Both the position numbers and the translations under genes were made by a program. From Variovorax sp. Root473 (GTDB lineage: Bacteria > Pseudomonadota > Gammaproteobacteria > Burkholderiales > Burkholderiaceae_C), in the NCBI RefSeq assembly GCF_001426505.1, contig NZ_LMEV01000017.1, forward strand, positions 1,209,155 through 1,273,154: 64,000 nt of DNA, in the 5' to 3' direction. The number at the start of each line of letters is the position of its first letter. The first letter of the stretch is position 1. Below are positions 17,671-26,514 of this stretch, one piece after another. A model generated the notes under the pieces. The model ran no database searches, was not told where the DNA came from, and saw nothing but the letters and a program-made list of their open reading frames with translations.

Positions 17671-18290
17671 GGGGTGTGGGGCGCGCGACCGCGCAGCATG
17701 GTCAGCAAAGTGCGGGGAACGAGTGCCACCATCACGAGGTGCGCCGCGACGAAGGCGACCAGGGCTGCCATCGCAATGAAGTGGACGCGGCGCGCGGCTT
17801 CGTAGCCGCCCAGCAGCTCGCGCAGCAGCGGAAACTGCACCGACTTCCACAGCACCAGCCCCGACAGCACGATGGCGACGAGGTCGACGATCACGAACAG
17901 GTAGGCCAGCTTCTGCACATGGTTGTAGTGGCGCGGGTCGGCGTGCGAGAGCCTGCCGCCGAGCGCGGCCCGCGCATCGCGCCAGATGCCGGTGGGCGTG
18001 AGCGGGAAGAACTTGCGTGCGAAGCGCCCGCTGGCGATGTTCAGGCCCAGGTAGACCAGTCCGTTGAACACCAACAGCCACATCGCCGCGAAGTGCCACT
18101 GCAGCGCGCCGCCGAGCCAGCCGCCGAGCGTGATCGAAGCCGGAAAACGAAAGGGAAAGAAGGGCGCCGCGTTGTAGATGCGCCAGCCGCTGGCCACCAG
18201 CACCAGCACCGCCAGCGCGTTGAGCCAGTGCGTGGCGCGCATCCACAGCGGGTGGACCGGTCGGTTGTCAGGGGCGGGGCGTGTCTGCAT
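17667..18290 (-). CDS. Membrane cytochrome b (b561/Ni-Fe-hydrogenase type), partner of MsrP-like enzyme
   Basis: A 207-residue four-helix membrane protein of the cytochrome b561/YedZ-like group. Hydrophobic helices lie at about 22-42, 60-85, 120-145 and 165-190; haem-ligand candidates are the histidines in HPLWMRATHWLN, QWHFAAMW and the last two helices. It would pass quinol electrons to the exported molybdoenzyme whose start overlaps its stop. The start at ATG 18290 was preferred to a longer frame from 18311. It is divergent from the response regulator at 18388 across a 97-bp region that must contain both promoters. Confidence 0.85.
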   Translation of the reverse strand: MQTRPAPDNRPVHPLWMRATHWLNALAVLVLVASGWRIYNAAPFFPFRFPASITLGGWLGGALQWHFAAMWLLVFNGLVYLGLNIASGRFARKFFPLTPTGIWRDARAALGGRLSHADPRHYNHVQKLAYLFVIVDLVAIVLSGLVLWKSVQFPLLRELLGGYEAARRVHFIAMAALVAFVAAHLVMVALVPRTLLTMLRGRAPHTP

Positions 18291-18387
18291 GGGCCGGATT
18301 GTTGGGCGCACCCCCTCGCCGATTCATCACGCAAAGTTCAAAGAATCGTGATAACTCCGGAGCCCGTCTCGCGGGACAATCGCGGCC

Positions 18388-19119
18388 ATGGACACCGCCA
18401 AACGCGTGCTGATCGTCGAGGACGACGCCCACATTGCCGAACTGCTGCGCATGCACCTGCGCGACGAGGGCTATGCGGTCGAGCAAGCCGCCGACGGCAA
18501 TGCCGGCCTGCGCGCACTGGAGCGCGGGCAGTGGGACGCGCTGGTGCTCGACCTCATGCTGCCCGGCATCGACGGCCTCGAGATCTGTCGCCGCGCCCGC
18601 GCCATGGCGCGCTACACGCCCATCATCATCGTGAGCGCCCGGTCCAGCGAGGTGCACCGCATCCTCGGGCTCGAACTGGGCGCCGACGACTACCTGGCTA
18701 AGCCCTTCTCGGTGCTGGAGCTGGTGGCGCGCGTGAAGGCGCTGCTGCGGCGCACCGACGCGCTGGCGCGCAACGCCCGGCTGGAGTCGGGCAGCCTCAC
18801 GCTGGGCAACCTCGACATCGAACCGCTGGCGCGCGAGGTGCGCGTCGACGGCAAGCCCATCGAACTCACGCCGCGCGAGTTCGACCTGCTGTACTTCTTC
18901 GCGCGCCACCCGGGCAAGGTGTTCTCGCGCCTGGACCTGCTCAACCAGGTCTGGGGCTACCAGCACGACGGCTACGAGCACACGGTCAACACGCACATCA
19001 ACCGGCTGCGCACGAAGGTCGAGGCCGACCCGGCCGCGCCGCGGCGCATCCTCACGGTGTGGGGGCGCGGCTACAAGCTTGCGGCGGACGACGCTGCACC
19101 GAAGGGAGACCTTCCATGA
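18388..19119 (+). CDS. Response regulator, OmpR/PhoB family
   Basis: A 243-residue DNA-binding response regulator. The receiver domain (1-120) has acidic residues EDD at 11-13, the phosphoacceptor D55 in LVLDLMLPGIDG, and the conserved lysine in DDYLAKPFSVLEL. The C-terminal winged helix (about 135-235) has LTPREFDLLYFFARHPGKVFS cut here to LTPREFDLLYFFARHPG and the HINRLRTKVE recognition helix. It overlaps the histidine kinase start (ATGATG over TGA), and is divergent from the MsrP-like/cytochrome b operon. The arrangement parallels HprRS next to msrPQ in E. coli, so control of that operon is inferred. Confidence 0.95.
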   Translation: MDTAKRVLIVEDDAHIAELLRMHLRDEGYAVEQAADGNAGLRALERGQWDALVLDLMLPGIDGLEICRRARAMARYTPIIIVSARSSEVHRILGLELGADDYLAKPFSVLELVARVKALLRRTDALARNARLESGSLTLGNLDIEPLAREVRVDGKPIELTPREFDLLYFFARHPGKVFSRLDLLNQVWGYQHDGYEHTVNTHINRLRTKVEADPAAPRRILTVWGRGYKLAADDAAPKGDLP

Positions 19120-20594
19120 TGGCGTGGGCCACGCTGTCGCGGCGCCTGTCGATTGCGTTCGCGGTGCTGCTGCTGGCCTGCTGCGGGGCCTCGGCATGGC
19201 TGCAGATGCGCGCCGGTGCGCAGCATGCGCAAGAGGTGACGCAGCGGCTGTCGCTGGGGCTTGCCGCCCACATCGCGCAGAACACCGAACTCATGAAGCC
19301 CGGCGGCCTCGACCCGGTGGCGGTGAAAGACCTGTTCGACAAGCTCATGACCGTCAACCCCAGCGTCGAGGTCTACGTGCTGGGGCTCGACGGCCGCATC
19401 CAGGCCCAGGCCGCGCCGCCCGGTCACCTCAAGCGCGACAGGGTGACGTTGGAACCGATCCGCCGATTGCTGGCCGGCGAGCGGCTGCCCATCGCGGGCG
19501 ACGATCCGCGCAGCCCCGGCGGCACCAAGGTCTTCAGCGCCGCGCCGCTGCGCATGGGCGGGCGCGACGCCGGTTATGTGTACGTGGTGCTGCAAGGCGA
19601 AGACCACGACGCGCTGGCCGCCAACCTCTCGGCCGACACCGTGCTGCGCACCACGCTGTGGTCGATGGCCCTGGTGGCGCTGCTGGGGCTCATCGCGGGG
19701 CTGGTGGCGTTCCGCCTCATCACGCGGCCGCTGCGCGAGCTGACGGCGGCGGTGCGGCGTTTCGAGGCCGAGGGCATCGAGGCGCTGGAGCGCGAGGCGC
19801 CCATGCCCGCGCCGCTGCGCCGCGCCGACGACGAGATCGCGCAGCTGCAGCAGGCCTTCGAACAGATGACGCGCCGCATCGCCGAGCAGTGGCGCGAACT
19901 CAGCCTGCAGGACCGCCAGCGCCGCGAACTCTTCGCCAACATCTCGCATGACCTGCGCACGCCGCTCACGTCGCTGCACGGCTACCTCGAGACGCTGCTG
20001 CTCAAGGCCGGCACGCTCAGCGAGGAAGAGCGCCGCCGCTACCTGGAGATCGCGCTCGGCCAGAGCCGCAAGGTGGGCCGGCTCGCCCAGGAAGTGTTCG
20101 AGCTGGCGCGCCTCGAGTACGGCGTGGTCAAGCCCGAGAAAGAGAACTTCGCGCTCGCCGACCTCGTGCAGGACGTGTTCCAGAAGTTCGAACTCGCCGC
20201 CGAGGCACGGCGCCAGCAGCTCAAGCCCGACATCGCGCCGAACCTGCCCGTGGTGTCGGCCGATCTCGGCATGATCGAGCGCGTGCTGACCAACCTGCTG
20301 GACAACGCCATCCGCCACACGCCGGCCGGCGGCGAGATCGAGGTGCGCCTGCGCCCGTCCGAGGCCGGCGTGGCGGTGCAGGTGAGCGACACCGGCCCCG
20401 GCATTCCGGGCGAGCTGCAGAAGGGCCTTTTCACGCGGCCGGCCTTTGCCGATGGCGGCACGCGTGGCGGCGGGCTGGGGCTGATGATCGTGCAGCGCAT
20501 CCTGCAACTGCACGGCAGCGACATCCGGCTCGTACCGCAGGCGGGCAAGGGCGCGGTGTTTCTGTTCCGGCTTGGAGGCGCAACGGGACGTTGA
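19116..20594 (+). CDS. Sensor histidine kinase
   Basis: A 492-residue membrane kinase. Two membrane helices (about 10-30 and 185-210) enclose a periplasmic sensor domain of about 150 residues; a HAMP domain follows (FRLITRPLRELTAAVRRFEA). The phosphoacceptor is H278 in FANISHDLRTPLTSL, the N box is NLLDNAIRHTP and the G boxes are DTGPGIPGEL and GGGLGLMIVQRIL. It is translationally coupled to the response regulator. The periplasmic sensor contains few methionines and no obvious metal-binding motif, so the signal cannot be read directly; oxidative damage in the envelope is the inference from its neighbours. Confidence 0.94.
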   Translation: MMAWATLSRRLSIAFAVLLLACCGASAWLQMRAGAQHAQEVTQRLSLGLAAHIAQNTELMKPGGLDPVAVKDLFDKLMTVNPSVEVYVLGLDGRIQAQAAPPGHLKRDRVTLEPIRRLLAGERLPIAGDDPRSPGGTKVFSAAPLRMGGRDAGYVYVVLQGEDHDALAANLSADTVLRTTLWSMALVALLGLIAGLVAFRLITRPLRELTAAVRRFEAEGIEALEREAPMPAPLRRADDEIAQLQQAFEQMTRRIAEQWRELSLQDRQRRELFANISHDLRTPLTSLHGYLETLLLKAGTLSEEERRRYLEIALGQSRKVGRLAQEVFELARLEYGVVKPEKENFALADLVQDVFQKFELAAEARRQQLKPDIAPNLPVVSADLGMIERVLTNLLDNAIRHTPAGGEIEVRLRPSEAGVAVQVSDTGPGIPGELQKGLFTRPAFADGGTRGGGLGLMIVQRILQLHGSDIRLVPQAGKGAVFLFRLGGATGR

Positions 20595-20685
20595 GCCGGG
20601 TGGTCGACGGGTTTGCCAGTGGGCGGCGGGCGATGCTACAAGCGAAGCGGCATCACCCCAAAAGAACCGAAGGAGACCACCGACC

Positions 20686-21630
20686 ATGCCCGCTTTCCAG
20701 ACCGTCCTGATCGACAAGGACCCGCAGCACCCGCGCATCGCGCGCCTCGTGCTCAACCGCCCCGAGAAGCTCAATGCCATCGGCGACAGCACGCCGACCG
20801 ACATCCGCCGCGCGGTCGAATGGGCCGAGGCCGACGACGAGGTGCATGTGATCGTGGTCGAAGGCGCGGGCCGTGCCTTCTGCGCCGGCTACGACCTGGG
20901 CGACTACGCCGAAGGCCACGGCCGCGAAGGCCAGGGCGACCATCCCTGCCGGCAGGAGAAGACGCCGTGGGACCCGATGCTCGACTACGCCGCCATGAAG
21001 CGCAACACCGAGGACTTCATGTCGCTGTGGCGCTGCCGCAAGCCGACCATTGCCAAGGTGCACGGCTACGCGGTGGCGGGCGGCAGCGACATCGCGCTGT
21101 GCTGCGACCTGCTCACCATGGCCGACGACGCGCGCATCGGCTACATGCCCACGCGCGTGTGGGGCTGCCCGACCACCGCGATGTGGACCTACCGGCTCGG
21201 CGCGATGCGCGCCAAGCAGCTCATGTTCACGGGCGACACCATCACCGGCACGCAGGCGGCCGACTGGGGTCTCGCGAATTTCTCGGTGCCTGCCGATCAG
21301 CTCGACGACGCCACGCTGAAGCTCGCGCAGCGCATCGCGGGCGTGCCCAGTTCGCACTTGATGATGCACAAGCTGGTCGTCAACCAGGTCTGGCATTCGA
21401 TGGGGCTGGAGCAGACGCAGATGTTCGCGACGGTGTTCGACGGCATCACGCGGCACAACCCCGAGGGGATGTGGTTTCGCCGGCAGGCGGAAGCCGAGGG
21501 CTTCAAGAGCGCTGTCGCATGGCGCGACAGCGGCCGGAACATTCCGGAGGGCGACGAGGCGAGGGCACTTGTCGCCGAGCTTGAGGCCAGGCTCGCAGCG
21601 GCGCGGGCGGCAGTGCCGCCCGCGCGCTGA
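20686..21630 (+). CDS. Crotonase / enoyl-CoA hydratase family protein
   Basis: A 314-residue crotonase-fold protein. The oxyanion-hole segments are AGRAFCAGYDLGDYAEG and HGYAVAGGSDIALCCDLLTM, followed by GYMPTRVWGCPTTAMW. It is longer than ordinary enoyl-CoA hydratases (about 260), with an insert near residues 85-105. The usual catalytic glutamates cannot be assigned with confidence, so the reaction (hydration, isomerisation or hydrolysis of an acyl-CoA) is open. The start follows AAGGAG by 13 nt. It stands between the kinase gene and a convergent lipoprotein hydrolase. Confidence 0.88.
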   Translation: MPAFQTVLIDKDPQHPRIARLVLNRPEKLNAIGDSTPTDIRRAVEWAEADDEVHVIVVEGAGRAFCAGYDLGDYAEGHGREGQGDHPCRQEKTPWDPMLDYAAMKRNTEDFMSLWRCRKPTIAKVHGYAVAGGSDIALCCDLLTMADDARIGYMPTRVWGCPTTAMWTYRLGAMRAKQLMFTGDTITGTQAADWGLANFSVPADQLDDATLKLAQRIAGVPSSHLMMHKLVVNQVWHSMGLEQTQMFATVFDGITRHNPEGMWFRRQAEAEGFKSAVAWRDSGRNIPEGDEARALVAELEARLAAARAAVPPAR

Positions 21631-21641
21631 TCAGGCTCCGC

Positions 21642-23150
21642 TCAGGGAGGGCAGGCAGACGAGTTGGCCAGGGCGAAGGGACGGGACGATGTCGTCGGTG
21701 CCCTGTCGTCCACGCCGATCGTGCTGCGCGAGAAGGTGCAGCCGTAGGTCGGTGCTGCCACCGTGGCGGCGGTGACCACGTCGTCGCCCGCGGGTTTCGG
21801 TCCGCCTTGCTCCCACTTGACCATCGCGTCGAACGCTTCTGTCTGTTCCTGAACAGTGAAGTCGCAGTGCGTGATCCCGCGGATCGCGCGCTGAACCAAC
21901 CACTCGCTGTTGCCCTTGGCGGCCACGCGCTTCTGGTAGATCTGTTGCATGCTGAAGGGCACATACAGATCGCCGAGCGTGTGCAGCGACACCACCGGAA
22001 CCTTGAACTCGCCGTTGGCCTTGGGAATCCAGCGCAGCCCATCGGTGCGCAGGCGGTTGGCGTCTGCGGCCGCGGTGAGCTTGATCACCGACTCGTTCAA
22101 TGCTGTCGATCCCGACGCGTCGCCGTCGATGGTGTAGGTGAAGCGGTTGGTGTCCAGCGTGTTCTTGTTCAGGATGCCGTTCACGGTGCCATCGCTGCCG
22201 AACACGCCCCACACCGCGGCGAACGAACCGCCGGCGGTCAGGCCCAGGTCGAACATCGGGCGTTCGCCGCCGGTCAGGTTCTTCACCACCGAGGCGAACT
22301 TCAGGCCCGTGGCCGTGGGCGCCGAGGGGAAGGTGGTGAACAGCGTGCCGGTGACCTGCGCGGAGATGTCCGACCAGTTCGGCGTCGGGTACTTCGGCAG
22401 GCCCGCCAGCGCCTGCGCCGTGACCTGCGCGCCGGCGAAGTAGTCGAACAGTTCGGTGTCGCCGACCACGCCGCACATCGGTACCGCGCCGTCGTACTTC
22501 ACCTTGTGGTTGGCGGTGGCGAAGGCCTCGTCCTCGATGGCCGCCGCCGTGATGTGGCCGCCCATGGAGTGGCCGGTGATGTAGATCTTGGACGGTGCCG
22601 CGAGCTCGCGGCCGTTGGCCTTGGCGATCCTGTTGAACTCCAGCGCCAGCGCGTTGGTGTCTTCCACGCCCACGCGCACGTCGTAGAAGTTCTTGCTGTA
22701 GCTCGATGCGGCCCAGGCGTAGCCGTTCTGGATCAGGTAGCGGCGGATCGACGGGTCGCTCACGGACAGCACGTTGGTTTCGCCCGCATAGCCGTGCGCA
22801 TACATCACGAGCTTGCCGTTCCAGTTGGCCGGCACTTCGACGTGGTATTGGGCGCTGCCCAGCATGCCGGCCCAGCGGCTGGTGGTGCTGTTGTCGACCA
22901 GGTCGCTGGCGTCGGCCTTGAGTGCTGCGAAGGTGGTGGCCGATGGGTCGGCGGGCGCGAAGGCGTTGCGGGTGTCCTGCACACGCGTTTCTTCGGGCGG
23001 GGGTGGTGGCGGTGCGGGAGGCGGCGGCGCGGGCGCGGGAGCCGGCGGCAGTGGCATGAAGGCAAAACCGTTTCCACCGCCGCCGCCGCCGCAGGATGCG
23101 ACGGCGAGGCTGGTTGCGAGGGCCAGGAGTGTCAGGCGCGCGGAATGCAT
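21642..23150 (-). CDS. Secreted lipoprotein alpha/beta hydrolase
   Basis: A 502-residue surface or periplasmic lipoprotein. The signal peptide ends in lipobox AVASC (about residues 16-20), followed by a glycine run and a long proline-rich spacer to about residue 55. The hydrolase domain starts near 95 (YHVEVPANWNGKLVMYAHGY) and has the nucleophile elbow GHSMGGH near residue 200. The C-terminal part contains CDFTVQEQTEAFDAMVKW. The overall pattern fits secreted polyester or ester hydrolases with a spacer. The start was chosen at the second methionine where the signal peptide begins. Substrate unknown. Confidence 0.82.
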   Translation of the reverse strand: MHSARLTLLALATSLAVASCGGGGGGNGFAFMPLPPAPAPAPPPPAPPPPPPEETRVQDTRNAFAPADPSATTFAALKADASDLVDNSTTSRWAGMLGSAQYHVEVPANWNGKLVMYAHGYAGETNVLSVSDPSIRRYLIQNGYAWAASSYSKNFYDVRVGVEDTNALALEFNRIAKANGRELAAPSKIYITGHSMGGHITAAAIEDEAFATANHKVKYDGAVPMCGVVGDTELFDYFAGAQVTAQALAGLPKYPTPNWSDISAQVTGTLFTTFPSAPTATGLKFASVVKNLTGGERPMFDLGLTAGGSFAAVWGVFGSDGTVNGILNKNTLDTNRFTYTIDGDASGSTALNESVIKLTAAADANRLRTDGLRWIPKANGEFKVPVVSLHTLGDLYVPFSMQQIYQKRVAAKGNSEWLVQRAIRGITHCDFTVQEQTEAFDAMVKWEQGGPKPAGDDVVTAATVAAPTYGCTFSRSTIGVDDRAPTTSSRPFALANSSACPP

Positions 23151-23341
23151 GGGTTGTCTCTCTCCGTTCTTATGAATGTTGGTCGAGAAGGTGCCCGGCG
23201 CAGCGCTGTGCATCGTCCGTTCAAGGTGAACGACCGTGCTATTTCACTGAGCCGGCGGCGCAGCGTAGGGGCGTTGCCGGGCGCGTCGGCCCGGGCTTTC
23301 CCGTAGCTGCTATCTCCTGCGCGACATCTGCGCGGGCGGAG

Positions 23342-24250
23342 TCAACCCTTGCGGCGCTTCACGATCACCGTGGCCTCAAGGCCTTCATAAGCCTCGGCGT
23401 CGCCGTACCAGCTGCCCGAGATGGGCGCCGCCAGCGCCGGGTCGCGCGCCACGCCCACGCGGATCAGCTGGCCGCTGCCCATGAGGTTGTTGGTGGGGTC
23501 GAAGGCCAGCCAGCCGGCGCCCGGCAGGTAGGCCTGCAGCCACGCATGCGTGGTGCCGGCGCCGGTGACCGATTCACCCGACGCCTGCAGCGTGGTGTTG
23601 CTGTCGAGTGCGGCGTCGTAGAGATAGCCCGAGACGAAGCGCGTGGCGATGCCCAGGCGGCGCGTGGCTTCCATCATCAGCAGTGCGTAGTCGCGGCAGC
23701 TGCCGCTGCCCAGCGCCAGCGTTTCGAGCGGCGTCTGCGTGCCTTCCTCGTCGCGCGCCTTGTACTGGAAGCTCTGGCCGATGTGCGCGTTCATGCGCGT
23801 GAGCACGTCGCGCGTGCTGTTGGGCTGGTCGGTGTGCAGGAACTGGTGGGCCCAGCGGATCAGCGTGCCGTTGGCATCGTCGTCGTGGTACGGGCGCAGG
23901 TAGTGCTCCAGGTCCAGCCGTTCTTCCACGGAGTAGGCAAAGGGCAGGAACTCGGCCGACGGGTCGAGCGTGAGCAGGTCGCGCTGCGACGGCGGCACGT
24001 GCTCGATGGTGAACGAGCACACGATGCGCAGCTCGGTTGCTTCGCCCAGCGGCTGCACCAGCGCGACGGAATTCGAGTACGGATCCTGAATGAGCCGCGT
24101 GAGGGCCTGCGGGCTCACCTGCAGGTCGGTAGCGAGCACCCGCAGGTCGTGGCTGTCACGCGGACGGAACATCACGCGGTGCAAGCCGAAGGTGACCGGC
24201 TTGTTGTAGCGGTAGACGGTGGTGTGGGTGATGTCGTACTGGATGGCCAT
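23342..24250 (-). CDS. Transglutaminase-like cysteine protease family protein
   Basis: A 302-residue protein with the N-terminal beta domain found before bacterial transglutaminase-like enzymes (IQYDITHTTVYRYNKPVTFG, with RPRDSHDLRV) and a transglutaminase core. The catalytic triad is visible: Cys in GSGSCRDYALLMMEATRRLG, His in GTTHAWLQAYLPG and Asp in WLAFDPTNN. Proteins of this type often form pairs with alpha-E/circularly permuted ATP-grasp proteins; none is seen here. The ATG at 24250 gives the best family start; another ATG lies 9 nt upstream. Its substrate is unknown, probably peptide or protein. Confidence 0.87.
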   Translation of the reverse strand: MAIQYDITHTTVYRYNKPVTFGLHRVMFRPRDSHDLRVLATDLQVSPQALTRLIQDPYSNSVALVQPLGEATELRIVCSFTIEHVPPSQRDLLTLDPSAEFLPFAYSVEERLDLEHYLRPYHDDDANGTLIRWAHQFLHTDQPNSTRDVLTRMNAHIGQSFQYKARDEEGTQTPLETLALGSGSCRDYALLMMEATRRLGIATRFVSGYLYDAALDSNTTLQASGESVTGAGTTHAWLQAYLPGAGWLAFDPTNNLMGSGQLIRVGVARDPALAAPISGSWYGDAEAYEGLEATVIVKRRKG

Positions 24251-24284
24251 GGCGCGCATTGTGCGGTGCGCGCGTGACGGCGGG

Positions 24285-26093
24285 TCAGCCCGGTCCGGGC
24301 CAGAGCCGCTGCGTGCCCAGTGCCTTGGCGAGCGTCTGCGGCAAGGGCAGTGGTTCGCCGTGCCACTGCGCGGCCAGCAGCTCGGCGCACAGCGTGGCAA
24401 AGCTCAGTCCGCGCGAGCCCAGCGCGGTGCAGGCCCAAAGGCCGTCGTCCGCCCCCGGGGCCAGCGGGCCGACCAGCGGCCGACGGTCGCCCGAGGCGCA
24501 GCGCACACCGACCCAGGCGTGGGTTTCTCCTTGCGCGAAGGCGGGCGCCAGCACTGCGGCGGCGCCGGGGTGCAGGCGCGCGAGCCGGTCGCGGTTGGCG
24601 AGGCCGTCGGCGTCGCTGGGGGCGAGGTCGGTGCTGTCGCGGTCGAAGGTGGCGCCGATCAGCCACAGCGGCTGCGGCGCTTCGCCATCGGGCACGCCGG
24701 CGATCAGGTGGCCGTCGCCGTTGATGGGGGTGGCGGGCAGGGCGTGGTCGTCCGCCCGGCCCCAGGCGACCTGGCCGCGCACGGGTTGCAGCGGCAGGTC
24801 GGGCGCGAAGTGGTGCGATTCGAAGCCTGCGGCTACCACTATGCGATCGGCTTCGGCGAGCAGGATGCCGGCGTCGTTGAGCAACTGCCAGCCGCCGCTG
24901 GTGCGTGCGAGGCGCGCCACGTGGCTGCCGCCGCGGAACTCGACACCTGGCTGCGCCAGCCACGCGGCGATCAGCCGGTGCGGGCGCACCCAGGCCGCGC
25001 GCGCATGCCAGAGCGCCGGTGTGTCCGGCGGCAGGCCGGCGGCCGCAAGCCGGTCGGGCTCGGCGGGCCACGATTCGTTCGGCCCTTCCGCGCTCCAGCC
25101 GGGCGGCACACGCACATCGCCGTCCGGCCGGCGTTCGAGCGACCCGTGAGCGCCCCAGTCACGGCCGTGGTCGAGCCGTTGCGCGAGTTCAGTCCAGGTG
25201 GCGCGGATACCGGCGCGCGTGAGCCGCGACAGCAGGGCGTCGTCGGATGACACATGTGGCGCCAGCAGCCCGACCGGCAAGCTTGAGGCGCCCGCGGCCG
25301 GCGCGTTGGCCGCATCGAGCACCGTGACGCGCCAGCCGCGCCGCGCGAGGCTGGCCGCGACCGCCGCACCCGCGAGCCCGGCGCCGATCACCGCGCAATG
25401 GCTGGGCGCATCGACGCCTTCGCGCACCGGCTGACGGCGCCGCACCGTCCAGGCGGGCGCGAACACGCCGCGCAAGCTGCCGGGGCCCGGGTCGAGCTGG
25501 AACCCGTTCTGCGCCAGCGCATGGCGCACCCCGTCGTCCTCGATGCGGGCCGCGAGGCCGGTGCCCTGGCGGGCGAAGCGCGACACCGCCTTGAGCGTGT
25601 CGGGCGAGGCCATCGCCGGGCCGAAGCCGTCAAGGAAGAGGCTGTCGGCCTCGAAGCGCTGGGCGCGCAGCACCGGCTGCAGCTCGCCCACGTACAGCGT
25701 GAGCAGCACGCGGCCGTCGTCGAAAGCCAGGCGATGAAAGCCCGGCAGCAGCCCGGTCCATTGGTGGGCGAGTTGCTCGGCGAGCGGTGCGAGTGCCGGA
25801 TCGGCTTCAGCCGCGTGCAGCAGATCACCGGCTGGAACCGGGTGAGCGTCGACCGCGACGTAGTGCAGCAGGCGCGGCCGGTGCGGGTCGGCGCGCCAGG
25901 CCTGCCAGGTTGTCAGGAAATGAAGGCCCGGCCCGAAGCCGGTTTCGAGAATCCGCCATTGCGGACGCCCCGACCAAGCGGCGGGCAGGCCGCAGCCGTC
26001 CAAAAACACACGGCGCGAAAGCGCCGGTGTGTCGTTGTCGAGGGGGGAGGTGTCGCCGGAGCGCGCGCCGAGCGGGGTGCCGTCGGCGGCCAC
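24285..26093 (-). CDS. mnmC: tRNA 5-methylaminomethyl-2-thiouridine biosynthesis bifunctional protein MnmC
   Basis: A 602-residue fusion protein. The N-terminal half is a SAM methyltransferase (RILETGFGPGLHFLTTW; DSLFLDGFGPAMASPDTL) and the C-terminal half, from about residue 235, an FAD-dependent oxidoreductase (AVIGAGLAGAAVAASLARRG, then the C-terminal GLWACTALGSRGLSFATLCA). The two domains finish mnm5s2U34 in tRNA. A GTG at 26093 is the likely start; it follows the yggX stop by 7 nt and no Shine-Dalgarno is visible, so translation is probably coupled. The frame remains open further upstream inside yggX, so the N-terminus is uncertain and seems short compared with other MnmC proteins. Confidence 0.9.
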   Translation of the reverse strand: MAADGTPLGARSGDTSPLDNDTPALSRRVFLDGCGLPAAWSGRPQWRILETGFGPGLHFLTTWQAWRADPHRPRLLHYVAVDAHPVPAGDLLHAAEADPALAPLAEQLAHQWTGLLPGFHRLAFDDGRVLLTLYVGELQPVLRAQRFEADSLFLDGFGPAMASPDTLKAVSRFARQGTGLAARIEDDGVRHALAQNGFQLDPGPGSLRGVFAPAWTVRRRQPVREGVDAPSHCAVIGAGLAGAAVAASLARRGWRVTVLDAANAPAAGASSLPVGLLAPHVSSDDALLSRLTRAGIRATWTELAQRLDHGRDWGAHGSLERRPDGDVRVPPGWSAEGPNESWPAEPDRLAAAGLPPDTPALWHARAAWVRPHRLIAAWLAQPGVEFRGGSHVARLARTSGGWQLLNDAGILLAEADRIVVAAGFESHHFAPDLPLQPVRGQVAWGRADDHALPATPINGDGHLIAGVPDGEAPQPLWLIGATFDRDSTDLAPSDADGLANRDRLARLHPGAAAVLAPAFAQGETHAWVGVRCASGDRRPLVGPLAPGADDGLWACTALGSRGLSFATLCAELLAAQWHGEPLPLPQTLAKALGTQRLWPGPG

Positions 26094-26100
26094 GCCGAAT

Positions 26101-26376
26101 TCAGGCCGCAGGAGGGGGAACGTAGCCTTGTGCCACGTCGGCGCCTTCGCCGAAGAAGTGCTTTTCCATCTGGCGCGCCAGGTACTGGCGGGCGCGCAGG
26201 TCGGCCAGGTTCAGCCGGTTTTCATTGACCAGCATGGTCTGTTGCTTGAGCCAGGCGGCCCAGGCTTCCTTGCTGACGTTTTCCCACAGGCGCTTGCCCA
26301 GGTCGCCGGGGTACGGCGGAAAGTCGAGTCCTTCGGCCTCTTTGCCGAGCTTGATGCACTGAACCATGCGTGCCAT
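26101..26376 (-). CDS. yggX: Oxidative damage protection protein / Fe(2+)-trafficking protein YggX
   Basis: A 91-residue YggX-family protein. The family start MARMVQCIKLGKEAEGLDFP, the middle SKEAWAAWLKQQTMLVNENR and the C-terminal YLARQMEKHFFGEG are all present; the single cysteine (C7) is conserved. Members protect iron-sulfur enzymes from oxidation and may carry iron. The C-terminus has a short extra proline-rich end (VPPPAA). It precedes mnmC with 7 nt between stop and GTG. Confidence 0.95.
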   Translation of the reverse strand: MARMVQCIKLGKEAEGLDFPPYPGDLGKRLWENVSKEAWAAWLKQQTMLVNENRLNLADLRARQYLARQMEKHFFGEGADVAQGYVPPPAA

Positions 26377-26462
26377 TTGATTGCCTCTTGTGGGGGAAAG
26401 CGGGTGCTTAGTTGATTTGGCTATTTAGAACTGAAAACTTGGTCGTTCCAGTTCCTATATGT

Positions 26463-26477
26463 CGTATTCAGAATACG
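26463..26477. promoter_or_regulatory. Candidate operator upstream of the sulfate-binding protein gene
   Basis: A perfect 15-bp palindrome, CGTATTC-A-GAATACG, lies in an AT-rich stretch about 40 bp before the start at 26515. A LysR-type sulfur regulator such as CysB is a possible binder, but the match to a known CysB site is not clear. Confidence 0.35.
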
Positions 26478-26514
26478 CAGCTTCATTGATATGCCTTTTT
26501 AAGAGCAAGACACC

